Origin: Streptomyces sp. CA-210063
Lineage (GTDB): Bacteria > Actinomycetota > Actinomycetes > Streptomycetales > Streptomycetaceae
NCBI RefSeq assembly: GCF_024612015.1
Contig: NZ_CP102512.1
Location: 9,362,001-9,426,000 of the forward strand
DNA: 64,000 nucleotides
Reading direction: 5' to 3'
Both the position numbers and the translations under genes were made by a program. A model generated the notes under the pieces. It did not search any database, was not told the origin of the DNA, and was given only the letters and a program-made list of their open reading frames with translations. Shown here piece after piece: positions 45,861 to 53,926 of this stretch (its first letter is position 1; each line of letters starts with the position of its first letter).

Positions 45861-46475
45861 ATGGTCTCCGAACACTCCGAGCAGTCCGATGCGACAGACG
45901 GCGACACGGGCGCCCTGGCGTTGAAGATCCTTGTCGCCGGCGGATTCGGCGTGGGAAAGACCACGCTGGTCGGCGCGGTCAGCGAGATCAGGCCGCTGCG
46001 CACCGAGGAACTCCTGAGCGAGGTGGGCCAGTCGGTGGACGACACCGACGGGGTGGACCAGAAGGTCACCACCACCGTCGCCATGGACTTCGGCCGCATC
46101 ACCATCAGGTCCGGGCTCTCGCTCTACCTGTTCGGCACACCGGGGCAGGACCGGTTCTGGTTCCTGTGGGACGAGTTGGCACAGGGAGCGTTGGGCGCCG
46201 TCGTCCTCGCGGACACGCGGCGACTCCAGGACTGCTTCCCGGCCGTGGACTACTTCGAGCACCGGCACATCCCGTTCGTGGTCGCCGTCAACTGCTTCTC
46301 GGGAGCCCGCGCGTACGGCGCCCACGACGTCTCCCGCGCCCTCGACCTCGACCAGGGCACTCCCGTGGTCCTCTGCGACGCCCGGGACCGCGACTCCGGG
46401 AAGGAAGTGCTGATACGACTCGTCGAGTACGCCGGACGGATGCACACCGCCCGGTTGCTGGACTCCGTGGGATGA
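45861..46475 (+). CDS. cvnD: CvnD: small Ras/MglA-like GTPase of the conservon
   Basis: 204 residues. G1 AGGFGVGKTTLVGAVSE, a switch region with QKVTTTVAMDFGRI, G3-like LFGTPGQDRFWFLWDEL, G4-like VVAVNCFSGA and a DARD element. It is the nucleotide-binding output of the CvnA-C complex at the membrane. Ribosome site GAGAGAAG. It is separated from cvnC by an atypical 188 bp. Confidence 0.95.
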   Translation: MVSEHSEQSDATDGDTGALALKILVAGGFGVGKTTLVGAVSEIRPLRTEELLSEVGQSVDDTDGVDQKVTTTVAMDFGRITIRSGLSLYLFGTPGQDRFWFLWDELAQGALGAVVLADTRRLQDCFPAVDYFEHRHIPFVVAVNCFSGARAYGAHDVSRALDLDQGTPVVLCDARDRDSGKEVLIRLVEYAGRMHTARLLDSVG

Positions 46476-46499
46476 ACGGGCGGCGACACGACGGCCCCT

Positions 46500-46683
46500 G
46501 GCCGGTTTCCGTCCCTTGACACTGTGGTTTCCGGTGACGAAGGACGTGTCGTCGCTGTCCGGGGAGAACCGGACCGGCATGACATGAGGGCGCCCGTCAG
46601 CGCGGACGGCCGCCGGTTCCGCCGGTGCGAGTTCCGTGAGGTACGAAGGCCCGCCCATCCTTGTCGGTCATCTTCCTCGCCAT
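46500..46683 (-). pseudogene. remnant of a PPOX-class (F420/FMN-dependent) oxidoreductase
   Basis: On the minus strand from 46683 the frame reads MARKMTDKDGRAFVPHGTRTG. A different frame then continues AAVRADGRPHVMPVRFSPDSDDTSFVTGN and SVKGRKP. Joined across one frameshift near 46.62 kb, this is the N-terminal third of a pyridoxamine-5'-phosphate-oxidase-like F420 reductase. The rest is missing. It is antisense to the conservon. Confidence 0.6.
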
Positions 46684-46777
46684 GTCTCCATCCTGCTTGC
46701 TCCGACGGCACCAGTGGGGAAGGCTGAATCGTCGGATCCTCCTAGGCAGGGGAACGACGAAACGGGGAGTACGAACA

Positions 46778-47191
46778 ATGGTGCAGAACGCGGGACTCGG
46801 TTGGCTGCTGGACGACCTGACCGAGCGCGTGGAACCCATACGGCACGCCTTGGTGCTGTCCAACGACGGACTGGTCACTGCGGCGAGCACCGGGCTGCGG
46901 CGCGAGGACTCCGAGCACCTCGCCGCTGTCTCGTCGGGTCTGCACAGCCTGGCCAAGGGCTCCGGCCGCCACTTCGGCGCCGGTGACGTACGGCAGACGA
47001 TGATCGAGTTCGACGACGCGGTGCTCTTCGTCACCGCGGCCGGACCAGGCAGCTGTCTGTGCGTGCTCAGCGCCGCCGAGGCGGACATCGGTCAGATCGC
47101 CTACGAGATGACCCTGCTGGTGAACCGCGTCGGCGAGCACCTCCGAGTGGACGCACGGCAGCCCGAACGCTCGGCAGCGATGGATCGCTGA
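46778..47191 (+). CDS. second Roadblock/LC7 protein (CvnB paralogue)
   Basis: 137 residues, very similar to CvnB at 44.8 kb over the whole domain (WLLDDLTERVEPIRHALVLSNDGL, SEHLAAVSSGLHSLAKGSGRHFGAGDVRQTM, YEMTLLVNRVGEHL). AACGGGGAG precedes the start. It lies 300 bp beyond cvnD and is not accompanied by a second cvnA, C or D. It probably arose by duplication and may compete with or replace CvnB. Confidence 0.9.
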   Translation: MVQNAGLGWLLDDLTERVEPIRHALVLSNDGLVTAASTGLRREDSEHLAAVSSGLHSLAKGSGRHFGAGDVRQTMIEFDDAVLFVTAAGPGSCLCVLSAAEADIGQIAYEMTLLVNRVGEHLRVDARQPERSAAMDR

Positions 47192-47320
47192 CCTGCTGTT
47201 TCGCTGTCGCGGGCCGAGTTATCCACAGGCCCGCCACGACTTTCGGCGAACGGGCTACGGTTTTTCCCGAGGCGAGCGCGAGACCAGCGCGAGCACCACA
47301 CCGCACGGGGGAGAACCGCC

Positions 47321-48355
47321 ATGTCCGGCGACACGATCACGCAATCCGCCACGCACGCCACGTCCACCGAGCCCAACACGCCGACCACGCCGATCGTCGT
47401 CCCGGCACCGGCCGGGAGGAGCGGCCGCACCCTCGCACTGAGCCGTGCCGCACGTGAACTGGGCCTGAAACGGGGCGAGCTCGACCTCGCCGTACAACTC
47501 GGATGTCTGCGCACGGTCGTCGACGACGGAGGCGGAGGCCGTCGGATCACCCGGACGGAGATCGACCGGCTCCGCGCCGAGACGGGCTTTCCGGAAGCGC
47601 TGCGGAAGCGGGTCGAGACCGTGGGCTCCAAGGTGGCCGGCGAGATCCTGGGTGTGCCGGCCGCTCGGTTCATGCGTCTCGCGCGCCTGGGGATGGTCAC
47701 ACCGGTCACGTTCCATCTGAACCGCTACCGCGCCGTGGTGTGGCTGTATCTGGCGGAGGAACTACGGCAGTTCGCCGCAGACGAGGCGAACGCCCGGTGG
47801 CTGAAGGGCCGGATCCCGGAGGAACTGCGGGCCCAGCTGGACTCGGGGCTGGACCTGCGCCCTCGGAACTGGCGAGGACGCCATCTCGGATTCCTGCTGC
47901 GGCAGGCCGACGACCCCTGGAGGCGCGCCGCAGCTCCGGCCTCCCTCCTCGATCCGCTCCAGGTCGCGGAGATCGTCCAGGACCCTTACGAACGGGCCCA
48001 CTTGAACCGCCACCGGCCCGCACGAGCCGACCACGGCCCACCCGACTCGCCCGCCGGCCAGATCACCGCGCGCATCATGACGGCGGACGACCCCGATGAG
48101 ATCGAGTGGTTGCGGACGGATCTCCAGCACTCCCTCATCGTGGCCCGCGCCCACCGGCTCGCGCCGAGGCCCCGCCGGAAGGTGCCGGCGCCGACCTCTG
48201 CCCCCGGGCGTGGGGCACCCCTCGTCGTGGCCGCACGGCATGCGCCGCACCTGCCCGACGGCGTGAGGCGTCCCGAGAAACAGCGTCCGACGACGACCAC
48301 AGGCGCCGAGAGGCGACGAGGCCTGTTCGGGTGGCTCCGGCGCAGACACCCCTGA
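47321..48355 (+). CDS. DUF6397-like DNA-binding protein
   Basis: 344 residues. LALSRAARELGLKRGELDLAVQLGCLRT is a helix-turn-helix-like segment, repeated in looser form by KVAGEILGVPAARFMRLARLGMV. A basic C-terminus ends GLFGWLRRRHP. I recall this as a Streptomyces family of unknown function (DUF6397). A DnaA-box-like TTATCCACA lies 94 bp upstream (47219-47227). Confidence 0.65.
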   Translation: MSGDTITQSATHATSTEPNTPTTPIVVPAPAGRSGRTLALSRAARELGLKRGELDLAVQLGCLRTVVDDGGGGRRITRTEIDRLRAETGFPEALRKRVETVGSKVAGEILGVPAARFMRLARLGMVTPVTFHLNRYRAVVWLYLAEELRQFAADEANARWLKGRIPEELRAQLDSGLDLRPRNWRGRHLGFLLRQADDPWRRAAAPASLLDPLQVAEIVQDPYERAHLNRHRPARADHGPPDSPAGQITARIMTADDPDEIEWLRTDLQHSLIVARAHRLAPRPRRKVPAPTSAPGRGAPLVVAARHAPHLPDGVRRPEKQRPTTTTGAERRRGLFGWLRRRHP

Positions 48356-48387
48356 GCTCGTAGGTCCGCCGCCGAGTGTTCCGTCGG

Positions 48388-49263
48388 TCAGGCGCCGAGC
48401 TTCCGGAACAGCCCCTCCTGGACGACCGACACGAGCAGACGCCCCTCCAGGTCGTAGATGCGGCCGCGCGCCAGCCCGCGTCCGCCCACCGCGATCGGAG
48501 ACTCCTGGTCGTACAGGAACCACTCGTCCGCGCGGAACGGCCGATGGAACCACATGGCGTGGTCCAGCGACGCCATGTCGAAGCCACGCGGTCCCCATAG
48601 GGGCTCCACCGGGATGCGGACGGCGTCCAGAAGGGTCATGTCGCTGGCGTACGTCAGCGCGCAGGTGTGGACGAGCGGGTCGTCGCCGAGGGGGCCCACG
48701 GCCCGCATCCACACGGCGCTGCGCGGCTCGGCGTTCTCGACCTCCTCGGGGGTCCAGCGCAGCCGGTCGACATACCGGATGTCGAAGGGCTGACGCCGGG
48801 CCATGCGCTCCAACTGCTCGGGGAGCGTGCCCAGATGCTCGGTGATCTCCTGCGTCACCGTCGGCAGGGACTCGGGGGTCGGCACCTCACGGGCCGGCGG
48901 CAGCTGGTGCTCGAAGCTCCCCTCTTCAGGCTTGTGAAAGGAGGCGGTCAGATTGAAGATCGTGCGGCCCTGCTGCACGGCGGTGACCCGGCGCGTGGTG
49001 AACGACCGCCCGTCGCGGACCCGCTCGACCTGGTACACGATCGGCACCCCCGGACGGCCCGGGCGCAGGAAGTACGCGTGCAGCGAGTGCACCGGCCGGT
49101 CGCCCTCCGTGGTGCGCCCGGCCGCGACCAGCGCCTGGCCGGCGACCTGGCCGCCGAAGACCCGCTGCAGGGACTCCTGCGGGCTGCGCCCACGGAAGAT
49201 GTTGACCTCGATCTGCTCCAGGTCGAGCAGGTCGACGAGGCGCTCGGCGGGGTTGGTCGTCAT
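48388..49263 (-). CDS. tesB: acyl-CoA thioesterase II
   Basis: 291 residues, double hot-dog family. VFGGQVAGQALVAAGRT, LHAYFLRPGRPGVPIVYQVERVRDGRSFTTRRVTAVQQG and the second hot-dog SLDHAMWFHRPFRADEWFLYDQESPIAVGGRGLARG are diagnostic. It hydrolyses medium- and long-chain acyl-CoA. 19 bp separate it from the helicase stop on the same strand. Confidence 0.95.
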   Translation of the reverse strand: MTTNPAERLVDLLDLEQIEVNIFRGRSPQESLQRVFGGQVAGQALVAAGRTTEGDRPVHSLHAYFLRPGRPGVPIVYQVERVRDGRSFTTRRVTAVQQGRTIFNLTASFHKPEEGSFEHQLPPAREVPTPESLPTVTQEITEHLGTLPEQLERMARRQPFDIRYVDRLRWTPEEVENAEPRSAVWMRAVGPLGDDPLVHTCALTYASDMTLLDAVRIPVEPLWGPRGFDMASLDHAMWFHRPFRADEWFLYDQESPIAVGGRGLARGRIYDLEGRLLVSVVQEGLFRKLGA

Positions 49264-49282
49264 GAACTGGCCTCTCCTGTGC

Positions 49283-51796
49283 TCACAGCTGACCGACGTC
49301 GGTGACCTTGACGATGGCGCGTCCCTCGGCGTCGGAGGCCGCGAGGTCGATCTCCGCGCTGATGCCCCAGTCATGATCGCCGTTCGGGTCGGCGAAGGTC
49401 TGGCGGACGCGCCACAGCCCGTTCTGCGGCTCCTCCTCGATCATCAGCAGCCGGGGACCACGGGCGTCGGGACCGGTGCCGAGCTCCTCGTACTCGTCCC
49501 AGTACTTGTCCATCGCCTCACCCCACCGCTCGGCGTCCCAGCCGGACTCGGCGTCCATCTCGCCCAGCTCGTCCACCTGGTCGAGAGCGGCGAGCTCGAC
49601 ACGGCGGAACATGGCGTTGCGGACGAGGACGCGGAAGGCACGCGCGTTGGAGGTGACCGGCTTGACCTCGTCGGCCTTCTCCTGGGCCTCCTCGGCCGTC
49701 ATCTCCTCCGGGTTGGCGAGCTGCTCCCACTCGTCGAGGAGGCTGGAGTCGACCTGGCGGACCATCTCACCGAGCCACTCGATGAGGTCCTGCAGGTCCT
49801 CGGACTTGAGGTCGTCCGGGATGTTGTGGTCGAGGGTCTTGTAGGCGCTCGCGAGGTAGCGCAGCACGATGCCCTCCGTGCGCGCCAGCTCGTAGTGGGA
49901 GACCAACTCCGTGAAGGACATGGCCCGTTCGTACATGTCCCGGATCACCGACTTCGGCGACAGCGGATGGTCGCCGACCCAGGGATGACTCTTGCGGTAC
50001 GTGTTGTACGCGTGGAAGAGCAGCTCCTCCAGCGGCTTGGGGTAGCTGACGTCCTGGAGCCGCTCCATGCGCTCCTCGTACTCGACGCCGTCCGCCTTCA
50101 TCGCGGCCACGGCCTCACCGCGCGCCTTGTTCTGCTGGGCGGCGAGGATCTGCCGAGGATCGTCCAGCGTCGACTCCACGACGGACACCATGTCCAGGGC
50201 GTACGACGGCGACTCCGGGTCCAGCAGCTCGAACGCGGCCAGCGCGAAGGTGGACAGCGGCTGGTTGAGCGCGAAGTCCTGCTGGAGATCGACCGTGAGA
50301 CGGACGATGCGGCCCTCGGCGTCGGGCTGGTCGAGCTTCTCGACGATGCCGCCGTCGAGAAGCGAACGGTAGATCGCGATCGCGCGGCGGATGTGCCGCA
50401 GCTGCTGCTTGCGCGGCTCGTGGTTGTCCTCCAGCAGATGGCGCATCGCCTGGAAGGCGTTGCCCGGCCGGGCGATCACCGACAGCAGCATCGTGTGGGT
50501 GACCCGGAAGCGGGAGGTGAGCGGTTCCGGGTCGGAGGCGATGAGCTTCTCGAAGGTGTTGTCCGTCCAGCCGACGAACCCCTCGGGGGCCTTCTTACGG
50601 ACCACCTTGCGGCGCTTCTTCGGGTCGTCGCCGGCCTTGGCGAGCGCCTTCTCGTTCTCGATGACGTGCTCGGGCGCCTGCGCCACCACGAAGCCCGCCG
50701 TGTCGAAGCCGGCCCGCCCGGCGCGGCCCGCGATCTGGTGGAACTCACGGGCCCGCAGCGTCCGCACCCGGTTGCCGTCGTACTTCGTGAGAGCGGTGAA
50801 CAGCACTGTGCGAATGGGGACGTTGACACCGACGCCGAGCGTGTCCGTGCCGCAGATGACTTTCAGGAGACCGGCCTGGGCCAGCTTCTCCACCAGCCGT
50901 CGGTACTTGGGCAGCATGCCGGCGTGGTGCACACCGATGCCGTGCCGCACGTAACGGGAGAGGTTGCGGCCGAACTTGGTGGTGAAGCGGAAGTTGCCGA
51001 TCAGCTCGGCGATCTGGTCCTTCTCCTCCCGCGTGCACATGTTGATGCTCATCAGCGCCTGCGCCCGCTCCACGGCCTGCGCCTGAGTGAAGTGCACGAT
51101 GTAGACGGGAGCCTGCTTGGTGGCGAGCAGCTCCGTGAGCGTCTCCGTCAGCGGGGTCAACACGTACTCGTAGGAGAGCGGTACCGGACGGGTCGCCGAG
51201 CGGACCACCGACGTGGGGCGGCCGGTGCGCCGCGTGAGGTCCTTCTCGAACATCGCGACGTCGCCGAGCGTCGCCGACATCAGGATGAACTGAGCCTGCG
51301 GCAGCTCCAGGATCGGGATCTGCCAGGCCCAGCCGCGGTCGGCCTCCGCGTAGAAGTGGAACTCGTCCATCACGACCTGGCCGACGTCGGCGTGCTTACC
51401 GTCGCGCAGCGCGATGGACGCCAGCACCTCGGCGGTGCAGCAGATGACGGGGGCGTCGGCGTTCACGGACGCGTCGCCGGTGAGCATGCCGACGTTCTCG
51501 GTGCCGAAGATCTTGCACAGCTCGAAGAACTTCTCCGAGACCAGCGCCTTGATGGGGGCCGTGTAGAAGGTGACCTCGTCCCGGGCGAGGGCCGCGAAGT
51601 GCGCGCCCGCCGCGATCATGCTCTTGCCGGAGCCGGTGGGCGTCGACACGATCACGTTCGCGCCGGAGACCACCTCGATGAGCGCCTCCTCCTGGTGCGG
51701 GTAGAGGGTGAGACCGCGTTCCTGCGCCCACGACTCGAAGGCTTCGTAGAGGGCGTCGGGGTCGGCGGTCCGCGGCAGCTGATCGATGAGGGTCAC
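49283..51796 (-). CDS. Ski2/HelY-like DEAD/DEAH-box helicase
   Basis: 837 residues from a GTG (MTLIDQLPRTADPDALYEAFESWAQ); the extra upstream residues of the longer reading are low-complexity. Q-motif-like YPHQEEALIEV, Walker A STPTGSGKSMIA, motif II VMDEFHFYAE, motif III MSATL and motif VI QIAGRAGRAGFDT. The winged-helix and helical C-terminal parts match bacterial Ski2-like RNA helicases. It is probably an RNA helicase in RNA turnover. Confidence 0.9.
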   Translation of the reverse strand: MTLIDQLPRTADPDALYEAFESWAQERGLTLYPHQEEALIEVVSGANVIVSTPTGSGKSMIAAGAHFAALARDEVTFYTAPIKALVSEKFFELCKIFGTENVGMLTGDASVNADAPVICCTAEVLASIALRDGKHADVGQVVMDEFHFYAEADRGWAWQIPILELPQAQFILMSATLGDVAMFEKDLTRRTGRPTSVVRSATRPVPLSYEYVLTPLTETLTELLATKQAPVYIVHFTQAQAVERAQALMSINMCTREEKDQIAELIGNFRFTTKFGRNLSRYVRHGIGVHHAGMLPKYRRLVEKLAQAGLLKVICGTDTLGVGVNVPIRTVLFTALTKYDGNRVRTLRAREFHQIAGRAGRAGFDTAGFVVAQAPEHVIENEKALAKAGDDPKKRRKVVRKKAPEGFVGWTDNTFEKLIASDPEPLTSRFRVTHTMLLSVIARPGNAFQAMRHLLEDNHEPRKQQLRHIRRAIAIYRSLLDGGIVEKLDQPDAEGRIVRLTVDLQQDFALNQPLSTFALAAFELLDPESPSYALDMVSVVESTLDDPRQILAAQQNKARGEAVAAMKADGVEYEERMERLQDVSYPKPLEELLFHAYNTYRKSHPWVGDHPLSPKSVIRDMYERAMSFTELVSHYELARTEGIVLRYLASAYKTLDHNIPDDLKSEDLQDLIEWLGEMVRQVDSSLLDEWEQLANPEEMTAEEAQEKADEVKPVTSNARAFRVLVRNAMFRRVELAALDQVDELGEMDAESGWDAERWGEAMDKYWDEYEELGTGPDARGPRLLMIEEEPQNGLWRVRQTFADPNGDHDWGISAEIDLAASDAEGRAIVKVTDVGQL

Positions 51797-51962
51797 ACCC
51801 CCATCTTGCCTGCCCGGGCACCCGATGGGGGAATCGGATGCCGGACCGAAGATCGCGAACGCTACGCTGTGGCGCCGACGAAACGTCAGCGCACATGGAC
51901 AACTGGACAGCGGCACAAGGCGACTGGACAGCGGCACGAACGGAATGGAACGGGGCAGCGCC

Positions 51963-52757
51963 ATGATGGGACCAGCACACTCACTGTCGGGAGCCGCGGC
52001 CTGGCTGGGAGTAGGGGCGGCAGCGGCCGCCGCCGGGCACACGATGCCCTGGCCGGTTCTCCTGGTCGGTGCGCTGATCTGCGCGGGTGCCGCGCTCGCT
52101 CCCGACCTGGACCACAAGGCCGCCACGATCTCGCGGTCCTTCGGTCCGCTGTCGCGCTGGGTCTGCGAGATCGTCGACAAGCTGTCCTACGCCGTCTACA
52201 AGGCGACGAAGAAGCAGGGCGACCCGCGCCGCTCGGGCGGGCACCGCACGCTCACACACACCTGGCTGTGGGCAGCACTGCTCGGCGCCGGCGCCTCCGC
52301 CATCGCGATCACCGGTGGCCGCTGGGCCGTGCTGGCCATCCTCTTCGTGCACATGGTGCTGGCCATCGAGGGGCTGCTGTGGCGGGCGGCCCGAGGATCG
52401 AGCAGCGATGTGCTGGTGTGGCTGCTGGCCGCGACCAGTGCCTGGATTCTCGCGGGTGTCCTGGACAAGCCGGGCAACGGGGCGGACTGGCTGTTCACGC
52501 AGCCGGGCCAGGAGTATCTGTGGCTCGGGCTGCCGATCATCCTTGGTGCGCTGGTGCACGACATCGGGGACTCTCTGACTGTCTCGGGCTGCCCGATCCT
52601 GTGGCCGATACCGATCGGACGCAAGCGCTGGTACCCCATAGGTCCGCCGAAGGCGATGCGGTTCCGGGCCGGCAGCTGGGTGGAGCTGCGGGTGCTGATG
52701 CCGGTGTTCATGGTGCTCGGGGGAGTGGGCGCCGCCGCGGCGTTGAACGTCATCTGA
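51963..52757 (+). CDS. YdjM/metal-dependent hydrolase-like membrane protein
   Basis: 264 residues. HSLSGAAAW, APDLDHKAATISRSFGP and GGHRTLTHTWLWAALLGAGAS contain the His/Asp motifs of the YdjM family (LexA-regulated inner-membrane hydrolases in E. coli). Four or more membrane helices follow, ending VLMPVFMVLGGVGAAAALNVI. Catalytic activity is presumed from the metal-binding motifs. Divergent from the helicase. Confidence 0.85.
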   Translation: MMGPAHSLSGAAAWLGVGAAAAAAGHTMPWPVLLVGALICAGAALAPDLDHKAATISRSFGPLSRWVCEIVDKLSYAVYKATKKQGDPRRSGGHRTLTHTWLWAALLGAGASAIAITGGRWAVLAILFVHMVLAIEGLLWRAARGSSSDVLVWLLAATSAWILAGVLDKPGNGADWLFTQPGQEYLWLGLPIILGALVHDIGDSLTVSGCPILWPIPIGRKRWYPIGPPKAMRFRAGSWVELRVLMPVFMVLGGVGAAAALNVI

Positions 52758-52792
52758 GGCGCGATCCTCACACGTCAGCCGGACGAAGGGCC

Positions 52793-53251
52793 CTAGTCCT
52801 CGTCCACGATGTGCATCGCCGCCTCCTCGGCGGAGGCGGCTGCTCCGTCGATGCCCACGTCGGTGGCGATCAGCCCGCTCTCCTCGTCCTCGTGCGCCCC
52901 CTCGTCCGGGGCGACGAGACGGCCGGATCGGAAGTCCCCCACCTCGTTGTCCAGGGGCTCACCGTCGGTGTCCAGGGAGTCGCCGATGCCGTCCCCGTCG
53001 GGGTAGGGGATGTCCGGGAGCTCCTCGGCGAGCCGTTGGTCCAGGGTCTCGCCGTGCAGGCGCTCCGCCGCGGTCACACCGGCGTGCTCCACCGCCCAGG
53101 GTCGCTCCGGTGGCGACCAGCCCCGGTCGAGGGGGTCGGCGACACCGTCGGTGATCAGGGTGTCCTCGGCGTCCAGCAGCCCCGCGTCGTCCTGGATCTC
53201 GGATCCGTCTGGCTGGTAGACGTCGTCTCCCCATCCGCCGGCTCTGTCCAC
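52793..53251 (-). CDS. DUF5709 family protein
   Basis: 152 residues starting at the GTG 5 bp after GGAGG (giving MDRAGGWGDDVYQPDGSE). Very acidic, with DPLDRGWSPPERPWAVEHAGVTAAERLHGETLDQRLAEELPD, the DUF5709 core. Probably cytoplasmic; function unknown. Longer readings run into the minisatellite and are rejected. Confidence 0.82.
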   Translation of the reverse strand: MDRAGGWGDDVYQPDGSEIQDDAGLLDAEDTLITDGVADPLDRGWSPPERPWAVEHAGVTAAERLHGETLDQRLAEELPDIPYPDGDGIGDSLDTDGEPLDNEVGDFRSGRLVAPDEGAHEDEESGLIATDVGIDGAAASAEEAAMHIVDED

Positions 53252-53926
53252 GGGTACCTCCAGTGGTGGGACGGGCCCGCTGCCACCGCTCGGCGACGGT
53301 GGGCGCGCGGACCGCTGGGCGCCGCGCCGAACCCCGCGAACCGGGCGGCTCACGGGCGTCCCCCGAATCAGTGCCCACCACCAGCCTTCCACTCGCGTTC
53401 GGCACCGCGCAACGGCAGGGGACAGGCAACCGCGGGACCCGGCCGACACCGGGCGTTCGGGCCGGCGCCGAACCCGCCTCGGCGGCAGGCCGCCGCCGAG
53501 GCGGCCCCACGAGCGCCCGTGCCCCGGGCCCAGGCCGGGGCCGCTCCGGCGAGGGCCGCCGCACCCGCACTCGCACCCGCACCCCCGGCGGCTCGGCGCC
53601 GGCCAGCCGTGCACGGGGCGGTGCCGACTTCGCACTGGTCCGCCTGGCATGTGGCGGCGGTTGCCCTGTGTCGAGCAGCCGTGCACGTGAGGCACGTGGC
53701 GGCGGTAGCCCTGTGCCGAGCAGCCGTGCACGTGAGGCACGCGACGGCGGTAGCCCTGTGTCGAGCAGCCGTGCACGTGAGGCACGTGGCGGCGGTAGCC
53801 CTGTGCCGAGCAGCCGCGCACATGAGGCACGCGACGGCGGCGGCCCCGTGCCGAGCAGCCGTGCCCGTGACGGTGGCTGCCCCCTACCGGCCGGCGGCGT
53901 CCGGATCGGTGCTGGTCCCGTGTCCG
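53252..53926. other. 675-bp gap with minisatellite
   Basis: No gene I can support despite open frames on both strands; the openness comes from the extreme GC content and the 45-bp repeat. It holds the 3' flank of the ABC exporter operon. Confidence 0.5.
53640..53880. repeat. 45-bp tandem repeat, about five copies
   Basis: Units begin with CGAGCAGCC at 53672, 53717, 53762, 53807 and 53852, an exact 45-bp period. They alternate between two subtypes: ACGTGGCGGCGGTAGCC and ACGCGACGGCGGTAGCC. Because 45 is a multiple of three, all six frames contain a 15-residue repeat (for example SSRAREARGGGSPVP on the plus strand). Confidence 0.93.

Noticed and set aside
47219..47227. TTATCCACA, a DnaA-box consensus (and TGTGGATAA at 29585-29593)
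   Set aside because: Single isolated boxes; oriC in Streptomyces has many clustered boxes. No origin is claimed.
53640..53880. CRISPR array
   Set aside because: Units are contiguous and nearly identical with no unique spacers, and no Cas genes are near.
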